A DNA stretch of 64,000 nucleotides from UBA4466 sp963925035 (GCA_963925035.1 CAWUSK010000019.1:1-64000), one strand, 5' to 3'; numbered from the stretch's first letter, positions 42,638 to 51,799 are shown. A program made the numbers and translations. The notes: generated by a model from the letters alone, not told the origin.

Positions 42638-43495
42638 ATGAAAGCATTATCTGCACTAATTCTATTTATCAGCATTGCCTTTTCAGGATTGTCGCAAGAC
42701 GCAATAATGAAGCGTGACGGCAGTAAAATCGATGCGAAAGTCATTGAAATCACTTCGTCAACAATTAAATACCGCAATTTTGACCAACCAGACGGACCGC
42801 TTCGAAACATTGCGATAAATGATGTACAAGAAATTATTTATGAAAATGGTACATGGGAAAAGTTTGAGAAAACAGAGCAGACTTCTGGTTACCAACCTGT
42901 AACAACTGATCCGACTCCAATTCGTGAACCAAAAGATAAGATTTTAGGCAATGGTTTGTTTATCGAAGGAATGTTAGGCATGAATCGAATAACTCAAAAC
43001 GGAAGTTATTATGGTTATTACTATGATGAATTTGGAAATTATATTGAACAAACATCTCCAGTTACAGAAAATTACGCAAGTCTTAGTATTAGAATGGGCA
43101 GCAAGTGGTATTTTGGATCGAATGAAAAATGGAGACCAGGTGTTCAATTGACCTATTTTAAACTTGGGCTCTACATCAATCCAAATTCTAACGGATCATA
43201 CGGAATTGGAAGAAATTCAATGTCTTTGGCTAATGTAGGATTTGCAAATGCATTTAAATTCAATTATAAAATAGGAATGGAAGCTAATGCAAATGTTGGG
43301 TTTTCACTCATCAATTTCCTCCCTCCATGGAACTATAATCCTGCGCCAGGGATAAACTATGGTGCCGAAGTTAAGTTTAGATTCAAGACATTAGCTGTAG
43401 GATTGGATTACTCAAGAATGGACGCGAATTTTGGGCAAATTAATGATCGGGTTTCAATGAATGTCTATAGCATCACAATCGGAGCGAAGTTCTAA
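42638..43495 (+). CDS. Exported outer-membrane protein, unknown function
   Basis: A 285-residue protein with signal peptide about 1-19 (MKALSALILFISIAFSGLSQ). Residues about 20-75 read DAIMKRDGSKIDAKVIEITSSTIKYRNFDQPDG and resemble the short N-terminal repeat found before many Bacteroidota barrels. The C-terminal 190 residues are strand-rich with aromatic girdles (YYGYYYDEFGNYI, FRFKTLAVGLDYSRMD), which suggests an 8-stranded barrel. No function. Its 3' end overlaps the end of bioA by 4 bp (convergent). Confidence 0.72.
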   Translation: MKALSALILFISIAFSGLSQDAIMKRDGSKIDAKVIEITSSTIKYRNFDQPDGPLRNIAINDVQEIIYENGTWEKFEKTEQTSGYQPVTTDPTPIREPKDKILGNGLFIEGMLGMNRITQNGSYYGYYYDEFGNYIEQTSPVTENYASLSIRMGSKWYFGSNEKWRPGVQLTYFKLGLYINPNSNGSYGIGRNSMSLANVGFANAFKFNYKIGMEANANVGFSLINFLPPWNYNPAPGINYGAEVKFRFKTLAVGLDYSRMDANFGQINDRVSMNVYSITIGAKF

Positions 43496-44787
43496 TTCAA
43501 TTCATTTAGAAAATTCAACAACACCTCTTTAACGTGCTTAAATTCCTCTTCTGTTATGCAATAAGGCGGATTGATAAACACTACGTTTCCTAATGGACGA
43601 ATAAAAATACCGTTGTCCAAACAGTAATTATACAACTGATCGCGCAAGTCAGAGAAGTACGTTGTTTCCTTTTCTGTATTGACTTCGAATGCTAAAATTG
43701 TCCCTTTCTGACGAATGTTTGAAACTGTCGAAACCGTTTCCAGCTCCTTGAAAAATTCAGTGTTCCACTGCACAATAGACTCAATCGATTTCCAAGTTTC
43801 GGGTTGTTCGAACAAATCTAAACTCGCACAAGCCACAGCACACGCTAATGGATTTGCAGTAAATGAATGCCCGTGTAAAAATGCTTTTGTTGTATCTGGC
43901 GATAGAAAAGCATTGAAAATTTCATTTGATGTAATTGTCAATCCCATTGGTAAAACTCCAGCAGTCAAGCCTTTTGAAAGCGTTACAATGTCAGGGGTTT
44001 CTTTACAATAATTCATCGCGAACATCTTTCCTGTTCTACCGAAACCGGTCATTACTTCATCAAAAATGACAATCACTCCATTTTGTTTTGCTACTAACGT
44101 CAATTGATCCAAAAACTCAGCCGAGTACATGCGCATACCAGAAGCGCCTTGAACAAGTGGCTCTAAAATCATACAACAAAAGTCTCCTGTTTGAAACAGG
44201 CTTTCTGCGTGACGTAACAATTCTGCTTCATTCTCTTGCGCTGGAAAATCAAGGTAATCCACGTCGAAGAAAAACGGTTCAAAAGGTGCGTTAAACTTAT
44301 CTCGCTCGCCGACCGACATTGCACCAAATGTATCACCGTGATATGCGCCGCTCATTGCTAAAACACGTTTCTTTTCAATTCCTTGATTGTGGAAGTATTG
44401 AAACACCATTTTCAACGCGACTTCAGTAGCTGTCGATCCGTTATCTGAAAAGAATACTTTTTGTAAGTTATCTGGTAAAATATGACAAATTCGTTCTGCT
44501 AATTCAACCGCTTTTTCGTGTGTTGCACCAGCAAAAATAATGTGATCTACTTTTGAAAACTGTTCACTCAGCGCCTTTCCAATGTGCGGATGTCCGTGAC
44601 CATGAATGTTTACCCACCACGATGAATTTGCATCAATATAGGTTTGATCACCCATTCCATAAAGCAATGTTCCTTCTGCTTTTTTGACTTGCAACGGAAC
44701 AACGCCTTTGTAAGTTTGCGTAAACGGATGCCACACAAATGCTTTGTCTCTCGCTTTTAAATCTTCGTCTAAACTTGATTTACTCAT
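43492..44787 (-). CDS. bioA: Adenosylmethionine-8-amino-7-oxononanoate aminotransferase
   Basis: A 431-residue class III aminotransferase for biotin synthesis: it converts KAPA to DAPA using SAM as amino donor. WHPFTQTYKGVVPL near the N-terminus is a BioA hallmark, with GSTATEVALKM, YHGDTFGAMSVG, IFDEVMTGFGRTG, and the PLP lysine in LSKGLTAGVLPMG. Overlaps the start of bioD's end by 4 nt (bioD stop/bioA start ATGA). bioB and bioF are not in the window. Confidence 0.93.
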   Translation of the reverse strand: MSKSSLDEDLKARDKAFVWHPFTQTYKGVVPLQVKKAEGTLLYGMGDQTYIDANSSWWVNIHGHGHPHIGKALSEQFSKVDHIIFAGATHEKAVELAERICHILPDNLQKVFFSDNGSTATEVALKMVFQYFHNQGIEKKRVLAMSGAYHGDTFGAMSVGERDKFNAPFEPFFFDVDYLDFPAQENEAELLRHAESLFQTGDFCCMILEPLVQGASGMRMYSAEFLDQLTLVAKQNGVIVIFDEVMTGFGRTGKMFAMNYCKETPDIVTLSKGLTAGVLPMGLTITSNEIFNAFLSPDTTKAFLHGHSFTANPLACAVACASLDLFEQPETWKSIESIVQWNTEFFKELETVSTVSNIRQKGTILAFEVNTEKETTYFSDLRDQLYNYCLDNGIFIRPLGNVVFINPPYCITEEEFKHVKEVLLNFLNELN

Positions 44788-45395
44788 AATTGTGATGCGA
44801 TTTTTAAAGCTTGTTCCGTAACAAATTCCTTGGTGACTTTATCCACCATCGGAATTCTAGCAATCATTGGAATTCCAGTAATTTTTAGAATAATGGACTC
44901 CGTAGTTTTGTTTTCATCCCCGACAAAAATCCAACCGGCGATTTTAATTCCACGGTTTTTAAGTACTTCTGCCGTTAATAAACTGTGATTGATACTTCCT
45001 AAATAATGTCTTGAAACAATGATTACTGGAAGGTTCCATTTTTGAAATACATCCGCATACAGCAAACCATTTTTATTTATCGGAACGAGTATTCCTCCAG
45101 CTCCTTCAATGACCAAATTAGTTGCAACATTAGGGAGAATGAATGAACTAATATTCAATTCAACTCCATCTATTTCAGCAGCAGCATGGGGCGATAAAGG
45201 TTCGTTTAGTTGAAATAACTCGGGTAACACACGAACATTTGAAGTTAATCGTTCAACTTTGTGCGAATCAGTATCGTTTAATTCGCCAGCCTGAACTGGT
45301 TTCCAATACGTCGCTTGTAATGCCTCAGAAACAATCGCACTTACAACAGTTTTCCCAACTTCGGTTCCGATTCCAGAAATAACATATTGTTTCAT
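44784..45395 (-). CDS. bioD: ATP-dependent dethiobiotin synthetase
   Basis: A 203-residue BioD: P-loop-like GIGTEVGKTVVSAI at the N-terminus, WKPVQAGELNDTDS and LVIEGAGGILVPIN. It carboxylates DAPA and closes the ureido ring to dethiobiotin. Slightly shorter than E. coli BioD (224). Located 11 nt after pheT, with a 4-nt overlap to bioA, so pheT-bioD-bioA form one transcription unit. Confidence 0.92.
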   Translation of the reverse strand: MKQYVISGIGTEVGKTVVSAIVSEALQATYWKPVQAGELNDTDSHKVERLTSNVRVLPELFQLNEPLSPHAAAEIDGVELNISSFILPNVATNLVIEGAGGILVPINKNGLLYADVFQKWNLPVIIVSRHYLGSINHSLLTAEVLKNRGIKIAGWIFVGDENKTTESIILKITGIPMIARIPMVDKVTKEFVTEQALKIASQL

Positions 45396-45406
45396 TCAGT
45401 TGTGTT

Positions 45407-47836
45407 CTATCTCAATTGAGCGCCTAATTTCGACTCCAATTCGGTTCTAATTTTATCCATGATGGCATCAACCTGCTGATCTTTCAACGTTTGTTCTGCA
45501 TCTTGAAATTTAAAGGAAACCGCGTACGATTTTTTTCCTTCTTCCAAATTCTTCCCTTCGTAAACGTCAAACAATCCAACTTCTTTCAAGATTTTCTTAT
45601 CCGCATTTTTTGCAATTTCCTCAATCTCCGAAAAGTTTATTTTGTTGTCTAGTAACAATGAATAATCGCGACGAACAGCAAATGTTTTTGGAAGTTCCGT
45701 CTGTTTGATTTTCGTGAATTTCAAACTATCTACAATTGCATCCCAATCTAAATCAGCTAAAAATACATCGTTTTTAATTCCAAAATATTTTTTCATTTTT
45801 GGAGAAACCCATCCGATTTCACCGACTTTATTTTTCAATACGTTCAACTGAACTCCGTCGTGTAACAATGAATTTTTCAATGCTTTTTCACTCAACATTC
45901 CATCCAATCCTAAACGGCGGAAAACAGCGTTACTAATTCCTTTGACCGTATAATACGTTGATTTATCTTTTGATGAATTCCAGCTTTCTTGTTCTTTATT
46001 TCCTGTGATTGCAATGATCAATCGTTTGTTCTCTTGGTATGTTTCGTATTTGTGGTATACTTTTCCAAACTCGTACAATTTCAAATCAGCATTTTGACGA
46101 TTTTGATTGCGCGAAATCATTTCCAATGAATTGAATAACATCGACTGACGCATTACGTCTAAATCCTGACTCAATGGGTTCAACATGCGTACATTTCGTT
46201 CATCCAAAACTACGCCTTCTCCTAACTTGACAGAATATTCTGATTTCGTTAGTGAGTTATTCAATGTTTCAATACATCCCAATCCAACCAACAATTCAGA
46301 AATTACATTTTGAACTTTTTCCAAATCTGGTTTCGCTTGGTGTGATAACGATGTCTTCAATTTCGTAGGAAGCACCACATTATTGAATCCGTAGATTCGA
46401 AGGACTTCTTCCACTACATCCGCTTCACGAGTAACATCCACGCGGTAAGCTGGAATTTCAAGAACTGCATCATTTCCATTTTCTGAAATTAGTTTGATGT
46501 CGAGGTTAGAAAAAATAGCTTTTACCATTTCTTTCGGTACCTCAGTTCCTATCAATCTGTTGCAACGACCGAAGTTAAAATCAACATTCCAGTTTTCTAT
46601 TGGCTTTGGATTTGTATCCACAACATCCATTGAAATTGTTCCACCGGCAATTCCTTGAATTAACAAAGCTGTTCTTTTCAATGCATATAAGGTCAAGTTC
46701 GGATCTACACCTCTTTCAAATCGAAAAGAAGCATCGGTATTCAAACCATGCATTTTTGCTGTTTTACGCACAGATATAGGATTGAAATAGGCAGATTCCA
46801 AAAATACATTTGTCGTCGTTTCTTTTATTCCCGAATCAATTCCACCAAAAACACCTGCGATACATAAATGATCTGTTCCATTGGTAATCATCAAATTTGA
46901 ATCATCCAACTTTCGTTCTACCTCATCCAAGGTGGTAAATTTATCTCCTTTATTAGCTGTTTTCACAACCAATTTTCCGTTCAATTTTGAAGCGTCAAAT
47001 GCGTGTAGAGGAGTTCCCAATTCATGCATCACAAAATTAGTCGCATCTACAACGTTGTTAATTGGTGAAAGTCCAATTGCCCGTAATCTTTTCTGTAACC
47101 AAGCTGGAGAAGGACCAACTTTGACATCTTTAATCGTCGTTGCAACGTACCGTGAACAAACATCATTCGCTTCTACTGAGACATCAATTTTTAAATCGTT
47201 GTTGTCAACTTTAAACTCATCTACCGAAGGAATTGTAAGTTTCAAACCAGCGTTATTGTGCACATTTAAAAATGCAACTAAGTCTCGTGCAACTCCAACA
47301 TGTCCCATTGCATCGGCACGATTTGGCGTCAATCCAATTTCAATTTCATAATCGTCTTCCAACTCAAAATATTCAGCCGCAGTTGTTCCTAAAGGAATTG
47401 AATCATCTAAGACAAGAATTCCATCGTGCCCTTTTCCTAGACCAAGTTCATCTTCTGCACACAACATTCCGTAGGAATCAACTCCACGAATTGTTGATTT
47501 TTTTATTTTTAATGTTTCTTCAGGTGAAGGATACAGCGTACAACCTACTGTTGCCACAATCACTTTTTGACCGACATCAACATTTGGAGCGCCACACACA
47601 ATTTGAAGTGTTTCACTTCCAACAGAAACAGTAGTTACCTTTAAACGATCAGCATCTGGATGTTGTTCGCATGTCAATACTTCTCCCACTACAACACCAG
47701 CAAGTCCACCTTTTACGGCTTCAATTTTATGGATTCCTTCTACCTCAAGACCAGTATCAGTTAGGATATTCCCTGCGTCTTCAGGACTTAAATCAATTGC
47801 AACGTATTGCTTTAACCAATTGTATGAAATTTTCAT
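45407..47836 (-). CDS. pheT: Phenylalanyl-tRNA synthetase beta subunit
   Basis: An 809-residue protein with the complete bacterial PheT order: N-terminal tRNA-binding OB-fold (about 40-150; VVVGEVLTCEQHPDADRLKV), B3/B4 editing region, B5 domain (about 400-480), catalytic-like core, and C-terminal ferredoxin-fold anticodon-binding domain (about 715-809; FAVRRDYSLLLDNKINFSEI). It pairs with PheS, which is not in the window. A promoter-like TAAATTTG lies 26 nt upstream. The biotin genes follow. Confidence 0.95.
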   Translation of the reverse strand: MKISYNWLKQYVAIDLSPEDAGNILTDTGLEVEGIHKIEAVKGGLAGVVVGEVLTCEQHPDADRLKVTTVSVGSETLQIVCGAPNVDVGQKVIVATVGCTLYPSPEETLKIKKSTIRGVDSYGMLCAEDELGLGKGHDGILVLDDSIPLGTTAAEYFELEDDYEIEIGLTPNRADAMGHVGVARDLVAFLNVHNNAGLKLTIPSVDEFKVDNNDLKIDVSVEANDVCSRYVATTIKDVKVGPSPAWLQKRLRAIGLSPINNVVDATNFVMHELGTPLHAFDASKLNGKLVVKTANKGDKFTTLDEVERKLDDSNLMITNGTDHLCIAGVFGGIDSGIKETTTNVFLESAYFNPISVRKTAKMHGLNTDASFRFERGVDPNLTLYALKRTALLIQGIAGGTISMDVVDTNPKPIENWNVDFNFGRCNRLIGTEVPKEMVKAIFSNLDIKLISENGNDAVLEIPAYRVDVTREADVVEEVLRIYGFNNVVLPTKLKTSLSHQAKPDLEKVQNVISELLVGLGCIETLNNSLTKSEYSVKLGEGVVLDERNVRMLNPLSQDLDVMRQSMLFNSLEMISRNQNRQNADLKLYEFGKVYHKYETYQENKRLIIAITGNKEQESWNSSKDKSTYYTVKGISNAVFRRLGLDGMLSEKALKNSLLHDGVQLNVLKNKVGEIGWVSPKMKKYFGIKNDVFLADLDWDAIVDSLKFTKIKQTELPKTFAVRRDYSLLLDNKINFSEIEEIAKNADKKILKEVGLFDVYEGKNLEEGKKSYAVSFKFQDAEQTLKDQQVDAIMDKIRTELESKLGAQLR

Positions 47837-47861
47837 TCGTTCTTCTGTTGTATCATGGATG

Positions 47862-47869
47862 CAAATTTA
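47862..47869 (-). promoter_or_regulatory. Possible promoter -7 element of pheT-bioDA
   Basis: On the minus strand this reads TAAATTTG, an exact TAnnTTTG match, ending 25 nt before the pheT ATG. No TTG at -33 spacing was seen, so confidence is limited. Confidence 0.4.
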
Positions 47870-47984
47870 ATGAAACTTAGTCGATTTTACTTGGTTGTGA
47901 AGAGAGTTTTAGGTCTGTAGAATAATTATCCTACAATTTGTAATGTTTGAGCGCGTTATTCGTCCTATGTAACGAATATCACAG

Positions 47985-48012
47985 TTGAATTTGATTGATT
48001 CGACTATTTTTG
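47985..48012 (+). promoter_or_regulatory. Promoter of the DUF6132 gene
   Basis: TTG at 47985-47987, a 17-nt spacer, and TATTTTTG at 48005-48012, an exact TAnnTTTG match. The ATG follows 14 nt later. Confidence 0.5.
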
Positions 48013-48026
48013 ACAAAACTTGAAAT

Positions 48027-48236
48027 ATGAAATTTATAAAAAAGCACAAATTTACGTTCATCGGGATCGGAGTTGGATTAATTGGTGGATACGCCTATTA
48101 CCATTTCATTGGTTGCGCGAGTGGAACCTGTGCCATAACTTCGAAACCATTGAACAGCACGATTTACGGTGGAATGATGGGCGGCTTGCTGTTCAATATG
48201 CTGGATGGAAGGAAGAAGAAGACAATTGATAATTGA
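48027..48236 (+). CDS. Small DUF6132-like membrane protein
   Basis: A 69-residue protein with two predicted membrane segments (about 10-27; FTFIGIGVGLIGGYAYYHFIGC, and 46-60; IYGGMMGGLLFNML) flanking a loop with GCASGTCAI. The CxxxxC pair and Gly-rich helices resemble small DUF6132 proteins found in Bacteroidota, sometimes near rhodanese or thiol-metabolism genes, but no such neighbour is present here. Function unknown. Its last codons (TIDN) and stop lie in the GATAATT repeat that opens the following scar region. Confidence 0.7.
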   Translation: MKFIKKHKFTFIGIGVGLIGGYAYYHFIGCASGTCAITSKPLNSTIYGGMMGGLLFNMLDGRKKKTIDN

Positions 48237-48241
48237 TAATT

Positions 48242-48324
48242 GGTAATTAGCTTCGCTTCTGCCTTCGGCGGTGACAATTAATAATGGACAATTAGTTTCG
48301 TTTCTGTCTTTAGGGGTGATAATT
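48242..48324. repeat. Two imperfect direct repeats of about 38 bp
   Basis: Copy 1 (48242-48279) and copy 2 (48286-48324) both read GG..AATTAG.TTCG.TTCTG.CTT..G.GGTGA.AATT. Copy 2 differs mainly by C-to-T changes. They follow a short GATAATT tandem (48226-48241) that overlaps the end of the DUF6132 gene. They look like remnants of a dispersed extragenic repeat family. Confidence 0.5.
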
Positions 48325-48380
48325 GTTGCAATTGCTAGTAATATTTCCTAACTTAAGAGATAACTCAAACAATCAAAACA

Positions 48381-48569
48381 ATTGGATATTTCACAATTTT
48401 CAAATCAGATAAAAACGACGATTACTATTTCAACTTAAAAGGGCCGAACCATGAGATAATTTTGGCGAGTCACGGATACATTTCAAAAGCTGCGGCAGAA
48501 AACGGAATTGAATCTGTTAAAACTAATTCACCTGAAGACGATAATTTTGAACGAAAAATTGCCAATTAG
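48381..48569 (+). pseudogene. DUF1508 (YegP-type) fragment lacking a start codon
   Basis: The frame from 48381 reads GYFTIFKSDKNDDYYFNLKG, then NHEIILASHGYISKAAAENG and ends NFERKIAN with a TAG. This is one DUF1508 repeat, like YegP. The codon before GYFT is ATT, where relatives have ATG, and the frame is closed by a TAA at 48354 with no ATG between. Relatives usually carry a second DUF1508 repeat directly after this one; here it is missing. Either ATT is used as start or, more likely, this is a decayed fragment. The 3' end overlaps the hypothetical gene on the other strand. Confidence 0.65.
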
Positions 48570-48932
48570 AACTTGCTTTTCGAGCTCTAAATGATTCATA
48601 AATGTTCTGTAACACTTTATGATAAGACCCACATAGTTATCAAAAAAATGCAATTCGTCGTACAAGTAATCTGTGAATTCTTTATAGAATTTAATGTAAC
48701 ATAAATTAGCATTGTTTTGCTTCTTGACAGACAAATTGGCTGCAATGTAAACGCGCAATTCGTGTTTTTTCGCTTTGCAAAACTGAAGTTGACTTCGTTG
48801 CAGTTGAAGGTAATTGATCACCGAACCATCTGCTAATCGAGTTCCCTTAATTGTTAACCTTCTGCCCGAGTATGAATCGTTAATGAATTCTTGAATTAGT
48901 TTTGATGTCGTTTGGTGGTTGACATAAATCAC
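48528..48932 (-). CDS. Hypothetical protein with GTG start
   Basis: A 134-residue reading frame (MIYVNHQTTSKLIQEF at its start), Lys- and Tyr-rich, without signal peptide or membrane helix, and with no family I recognise. The start would be GTG at 48932; the frame stays open upstream to a TAA near 48971 but has no ATG, so the protein may be truncated at the N-terminus. The tail overlaps the DUF1508 fragment by 42 bp on the opposite strand. It lies 35 nt after the four-helix membrane protein gene. Could be a real small gene or a decaying one. Confidence 0.45.
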   Translation of the reverse strand: MIYVNHQTTSKLIQEFINDSYSGRRLTIKGTRLADGSVINYLQLQRSQLQFCKAKKHELRVYIAANLSVKKQNNANLCYIKFYKEFTDYLYDELHFFDNYVGLIIKCYRTFMNHLELEKQVLIGNFSFKIIVFR

Positions 48933-48967
48933 ACCATTTAATTTTAGATTTATATCGTTTGAACCTC

Positions 48968-49312
48968 CTAATATTTAAATATTTGAGCAATTATCAAACT
49001 CATTCCTAACCCAAGGAATAAAATAATACCTATTGCGCCAATACTCACAGTTCCAAAATCGGAATAACTAGTTGCAACAATTGAAACAAGGAATGCAAGG
49101 AAACCGATTAATGTTCTTATTAATTGAGAAGAAGACTTATTGACTATTTTATCAATAATGAGTGCCGAAATAATTCCAACAATAAGAAAGAACAAGAGTG
49201 CATATCCGCTCATGTTTCCTAAACCAAAATAGTTGTTGTGTTCTAAAATAAAAAGTAGGATAGCTCCGATTAATCCACCGGCAATTCCGCTTAGAATATT
49301 CTTAATTGTCAT
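48968..49312 (-). CDS. Small membrane protein, four helices
   Basis: A 114-residue polytopic protein with four predicted membrane helices (about 5-24, 35-55, 64-83, 88-111), Gly-rich (GIAGGLIGAILLFILE), ending in IAQIFKY. No function or family recognised. It stands between scar regions (repeat-like 49320-49450 upstream). The TAG stop lies inside a TAGGAGG, a rare strong Shine-Dalgarno-like string, but no ATG follows at the right distance. Confidence 0.6.
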   Translation of the reverse strand: MTIKNILSGIAGGLIGAILLFILEHNNYFGLGNMSGYALLFFLIVGIISALIIDKIVNKSSSQLIRTLIGFLAFLVSIVATSYSDFGTVSIGAIGIILFLGLGMSLIIAQIFKY

Positions 49313-49392
49313 ATTTTTAAAAAAGAGTCAGGATAAAAGACTGCAAGAGTCAAGGCTTATTTTTACTTAAAGTCATTATTTCTTTCGTTGGT

Positions 49393-49416
49393 CACGGATT
49401 CGAAAATCTGCGACAG
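49393..49416. repeat. Imperfect palindrome, REP-like
   Basis: GTCACGGATT (49393-49402) and AATCTGCGAC (49407-49416) pair as a hairpin with two mismatches and a four-base loop. The motif resembles the extragenic palindromes linked to RAYT-type transposases in Bacteroidota. It is the only copy I found in the window, so the family claim is tentative. Confidence 0.35.
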
Positions 49417-49455
49417 TGTTTAATTGAACTTGGAACTTCTTACATTTTGAACTGC

Positions 49456-51633
49456 TTAATTTGCCATTTCACTCATAAACTTGATTCTTACTAAGCGTAA
49501 TTCTTCTTCAGAATAATCGCCGTCAAACTCATCGTAGGCTGCTTGTAAATCGTCTGTTTCAGCTTCCGAGAAATACTCATAAATATCTTCTTGTGTTTCT
49601 TGATCCAAGATGTCATCGATGTAATAATTGATGTTCACACGTGTACCGGACGTTACAATTTGCTCTATTTCATCTATAACTTCATCCACGGTTTTTCCTT
49701 GGCCACCAGCAATATCGTCTAAAGGAAGTTTACGGTCAATGTTTTGTATCAATTGCACCTTTAATCCCGATTTATTCACCACAGACTTCATCACCAAATC
49801 TTGCGGGCGATCAATATCATTGTCTTCAACATAACGTTTAATTAAAGCAATAAATGGCTGTCCATAACGACTCGCTTTCCCATGTCCAACACCTTGAATA
49901 TTGGTTAACTCTTCAACAGTTATTGGATATTGAAAGCACATATCTTTCAATGAAGGTTCCTGGAAAATCACAAATGGAGGTATGTCTTTTTGCTTGGATA
50001 AACTTTTTCTTAAATCGAGCAATTGATCGTAAAGCGCTTCGTCGAAAACACCTCCGCCACTAGAAGAAGCAACACTATCATCGTCATCCACAAGATAATC
50101 ATGTTCTTTTATCAACATGAATGATTTGGGACTTTTCAAAAACTCTTTTCCAGAAGCAGTTAGTTTGAGTACGCCATAAGTTTCAATGTCTTTCGAAACT
50201 AATCCAGCTACAACGCTTTGGCGAATTACCGCATTCCAAAAATGTTCGTCTTTTTCTTTCCCGATACCAAATAATGGTAACTCATGATGTTTGTATGAAG
50301 TGATATCTGAAGTAACAGTGCCCGACAAAAACAAGCAATAGTGTTTTGAACGTTGTGTTTCTTTTAATGCTTCAATTGATTGCAATAAATGGGAAACATA
50401 TTTTTTCCCTTCTTGTCTTTCCTTTGGATTACGACAATTATCGCACAAAGCATTGCAATTTTTCTCGTCGTATTCTTCGCCAAAATAATGCAATATCATC
50501 TTTCTTCTACATACAGATGTTTCTGAGTACGATGCAATTTCATTCAATAATTGTCGACCAATTTCTTGCTCTGCAATTGGTTTCCCTTGAAGAAATTTCT
50601 CCAATTTCTCCACATCCTTATACCTGTAGAAAGAAACACATTCTCCCTCTCCACCATCACGACCTGCGCGACCTGTTTCTTGGTAATAACTTTCGAGTGA
50701 TTTTGGAATATCATGGTGAATGACAAAGCGCACATCTGGCTTGTCTATTCCCATTCCAAAAGCTATCGTTGCTACAATCACATCCACATCTTCCATCAAG
50801 AACATGTCTTGATGCCTTCCACGTGTATTTCCATCCAATCCAGCGTGATAGGGAAGCGCATTGATTCCATTCACTTGTAATAATTCAGCAAGCTCTTCCA
50901 CTTTTTTTCGACTTAAACAGTAAATAATTCCGCTTTTGCCCGGTCGTGTTCGTATGTATTTAATGATTTGTTTTTCAACGTCTTTTTTAGGTAAAATTTG
51001 ATAATACAAATTATCCCGATTGAAGGAGGATTTAAACACTTTTGCATCCAACATATTCAAGTTCTTTTGGATGTCGTGCTGCACTTTAGGTGTTGCAGTA
51101 GCTGTTAAGGCAATAATTGCAACGTTTGAAATCTCCTCGAATATTTCTCTTAAACGACGGTATTCCGGTCTAAAATCATGTCCCCATTCTGAAATACAAT
51201 GGGCCTCATCAATAGCGAAAAAGGAAATGTCTATTCCTTTTAAAAATTGAATATTTTCTGTTTTCGTTAACGACTCAGGTGCAACGTATAATAATTTCGT
51301 TTTGCCTTCACTTACATCGCTTTTTACCTTGGTGATTTCTGTTTTGGTTAATGATGAATTCAAAAAGTGAGCAATTGATTCATCATCGCTTACGCTGCGT
51401 ATGGCATCCACTTGGTTTTTCATCAAAGCAATCAACGGAGAAACGATTATTGCTGTTCCATTTGACAAAATGGCTGGGAGTTGATAGCACATGGACTTCC
51501 CTCCGCCTGTCGGCATAATAACAAATGTGTTGTTACCGTCCAAAACATTGTGAATAATCTCTTCTTGTTCTCCTTTAAAACTGCTAAATCCGAAATACTT
51601 TTTCAGAGCATCTTGCAAGTTAATCTTCACCAT
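49456..51633 (-). CDS. recQ: ATP-dependent DNA helicase RecQ
   Basis: A 725-residue RecQ. Helicase motifs: PTGGGKSMCYQLPA (I), FAIDEAHCISEWGHDFRPEY (II), TATATPKV (III), IIYCLSRKKVEELA (IV), TIAFGMGIDKPDVRFVIH (V) and YYQETGRAGRDG (VI). The RQC zinc site is CRRKMILHYFGEEY...CNALCDNC, and an HRDC domain lies near residues 525-610. It unwinds DNA 3' to 5' and acts in recombination and replication-fork repair. The C-terminal 100 residues are an acidic extension. It is a single gene. Confidence 0.95.
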   Translation of the reverse strand: MVKINLQDALKKYFGFSSFKGEQEEIIHNVLDGNNTFVIMPTGGGKSMCYQLPAILSNGTAIIVSPLIALMKNQVDAIRSVSDDESIAHFLNSSLTKTEITKVKSDVSEGKTKLLYVAPESLTKTENIQFLKGIDISFFAIDEAHCISEWGHDFRPEYRRLREIFEEISNVAIIALTATATPKVQHDIQKNLNMLDAKVFKSSFNRDNLYYQILPKKDVEKQIIKYIRTRPGKSGIIYCLSRKKVEELAELLQVNGINALPYHAGLDGNTRGRHQDMFLMEDVDVIVATIAFGMGIDKPDVRFVIHHDIPKSLESYYQETGRAGRDGGEGECVSFYRYKDVEKLEKFLQGKPIAEQEIGRQLLNEIASYSETSVCRRKMILHYFGEEYDEKNCNALCDNCRNPKERQEGKKYVSHLLQSIEALKETQRSKHYCLFLSGTVTSDITSYKHHELPLFGIGKEKDEHFWNAVIRQSVVAGLVSKDIETYGVLKLTASGKEFLKSPKSFMLIKEHDYLVDDDDSVASSSGGGVFDEALYDQLLDLRKSLSKQKDIPPFVIFQEPSLKDMCFQYPITVEELTNIQGVGHGKASRYGQPFIALIKRYVEDNDIDRPQDLVMKSVVNKSGLKVQLIQNIDRKLPLDDIAGGQGKTVDEVIDEIEQIVTSGTRVNINYYIDDILDQETQEDIYEYFSEAETDDLQAAYDEFDGDYSEEELRLVRIKFMSEMAN

Positions 51634-51783
51634 GCTTATATTGAATAGAATACTGTAATGTATAATCTAAGATACTAAAATTTATTCATGCTGAGGTTTT
51701 ATTAAAAAAATAAAGCCTTTTGTTAAAATTTAAGGAAATGAATATCCCGTAAGATTTTTTGTTTTTCGTTCAAGGCTGTTTTG

Positions 51784-51791
51784 TACTTTTG
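51784..51791 (+). promoter_or_regulatory. Promoter -7 element of tatC
   Basis: TACTTTTG matches TAnnTTTG exactly and ends 8 nt before the tatC ATG. A TTTG at 51758-51761 provides a -33-like element with a 22-nt spacer. Confidence 0.5.
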
Positions 51792-51799
51792 ACCTTGAT

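Noticed and set aside
41384..44787. Two class III aminotransferases as duplicates
   Set aside because: Their motifs and N-termini differ (BioA-specific WHPFTQTYKG in one only), they lie on opposite strands, and they belong to distinct subfamilies.
46881..47351. 156-codon plus-strand frame inside pheT
   Set aside because: pheT domains cover this region on the other strand without break; the plus-strand protein has no recognisable feature.
48226..48324. Repeats as a possible CRISPR array
   Set aside because: Only two imperfect copies with a six-base gap, no spacers and no cas genes nearby.
50346..50723. 125-codon plus-strand frame inside recQ
   Set aside because: It lies opposite the RecQ zinc-binding and motif VI region, so not a gene.
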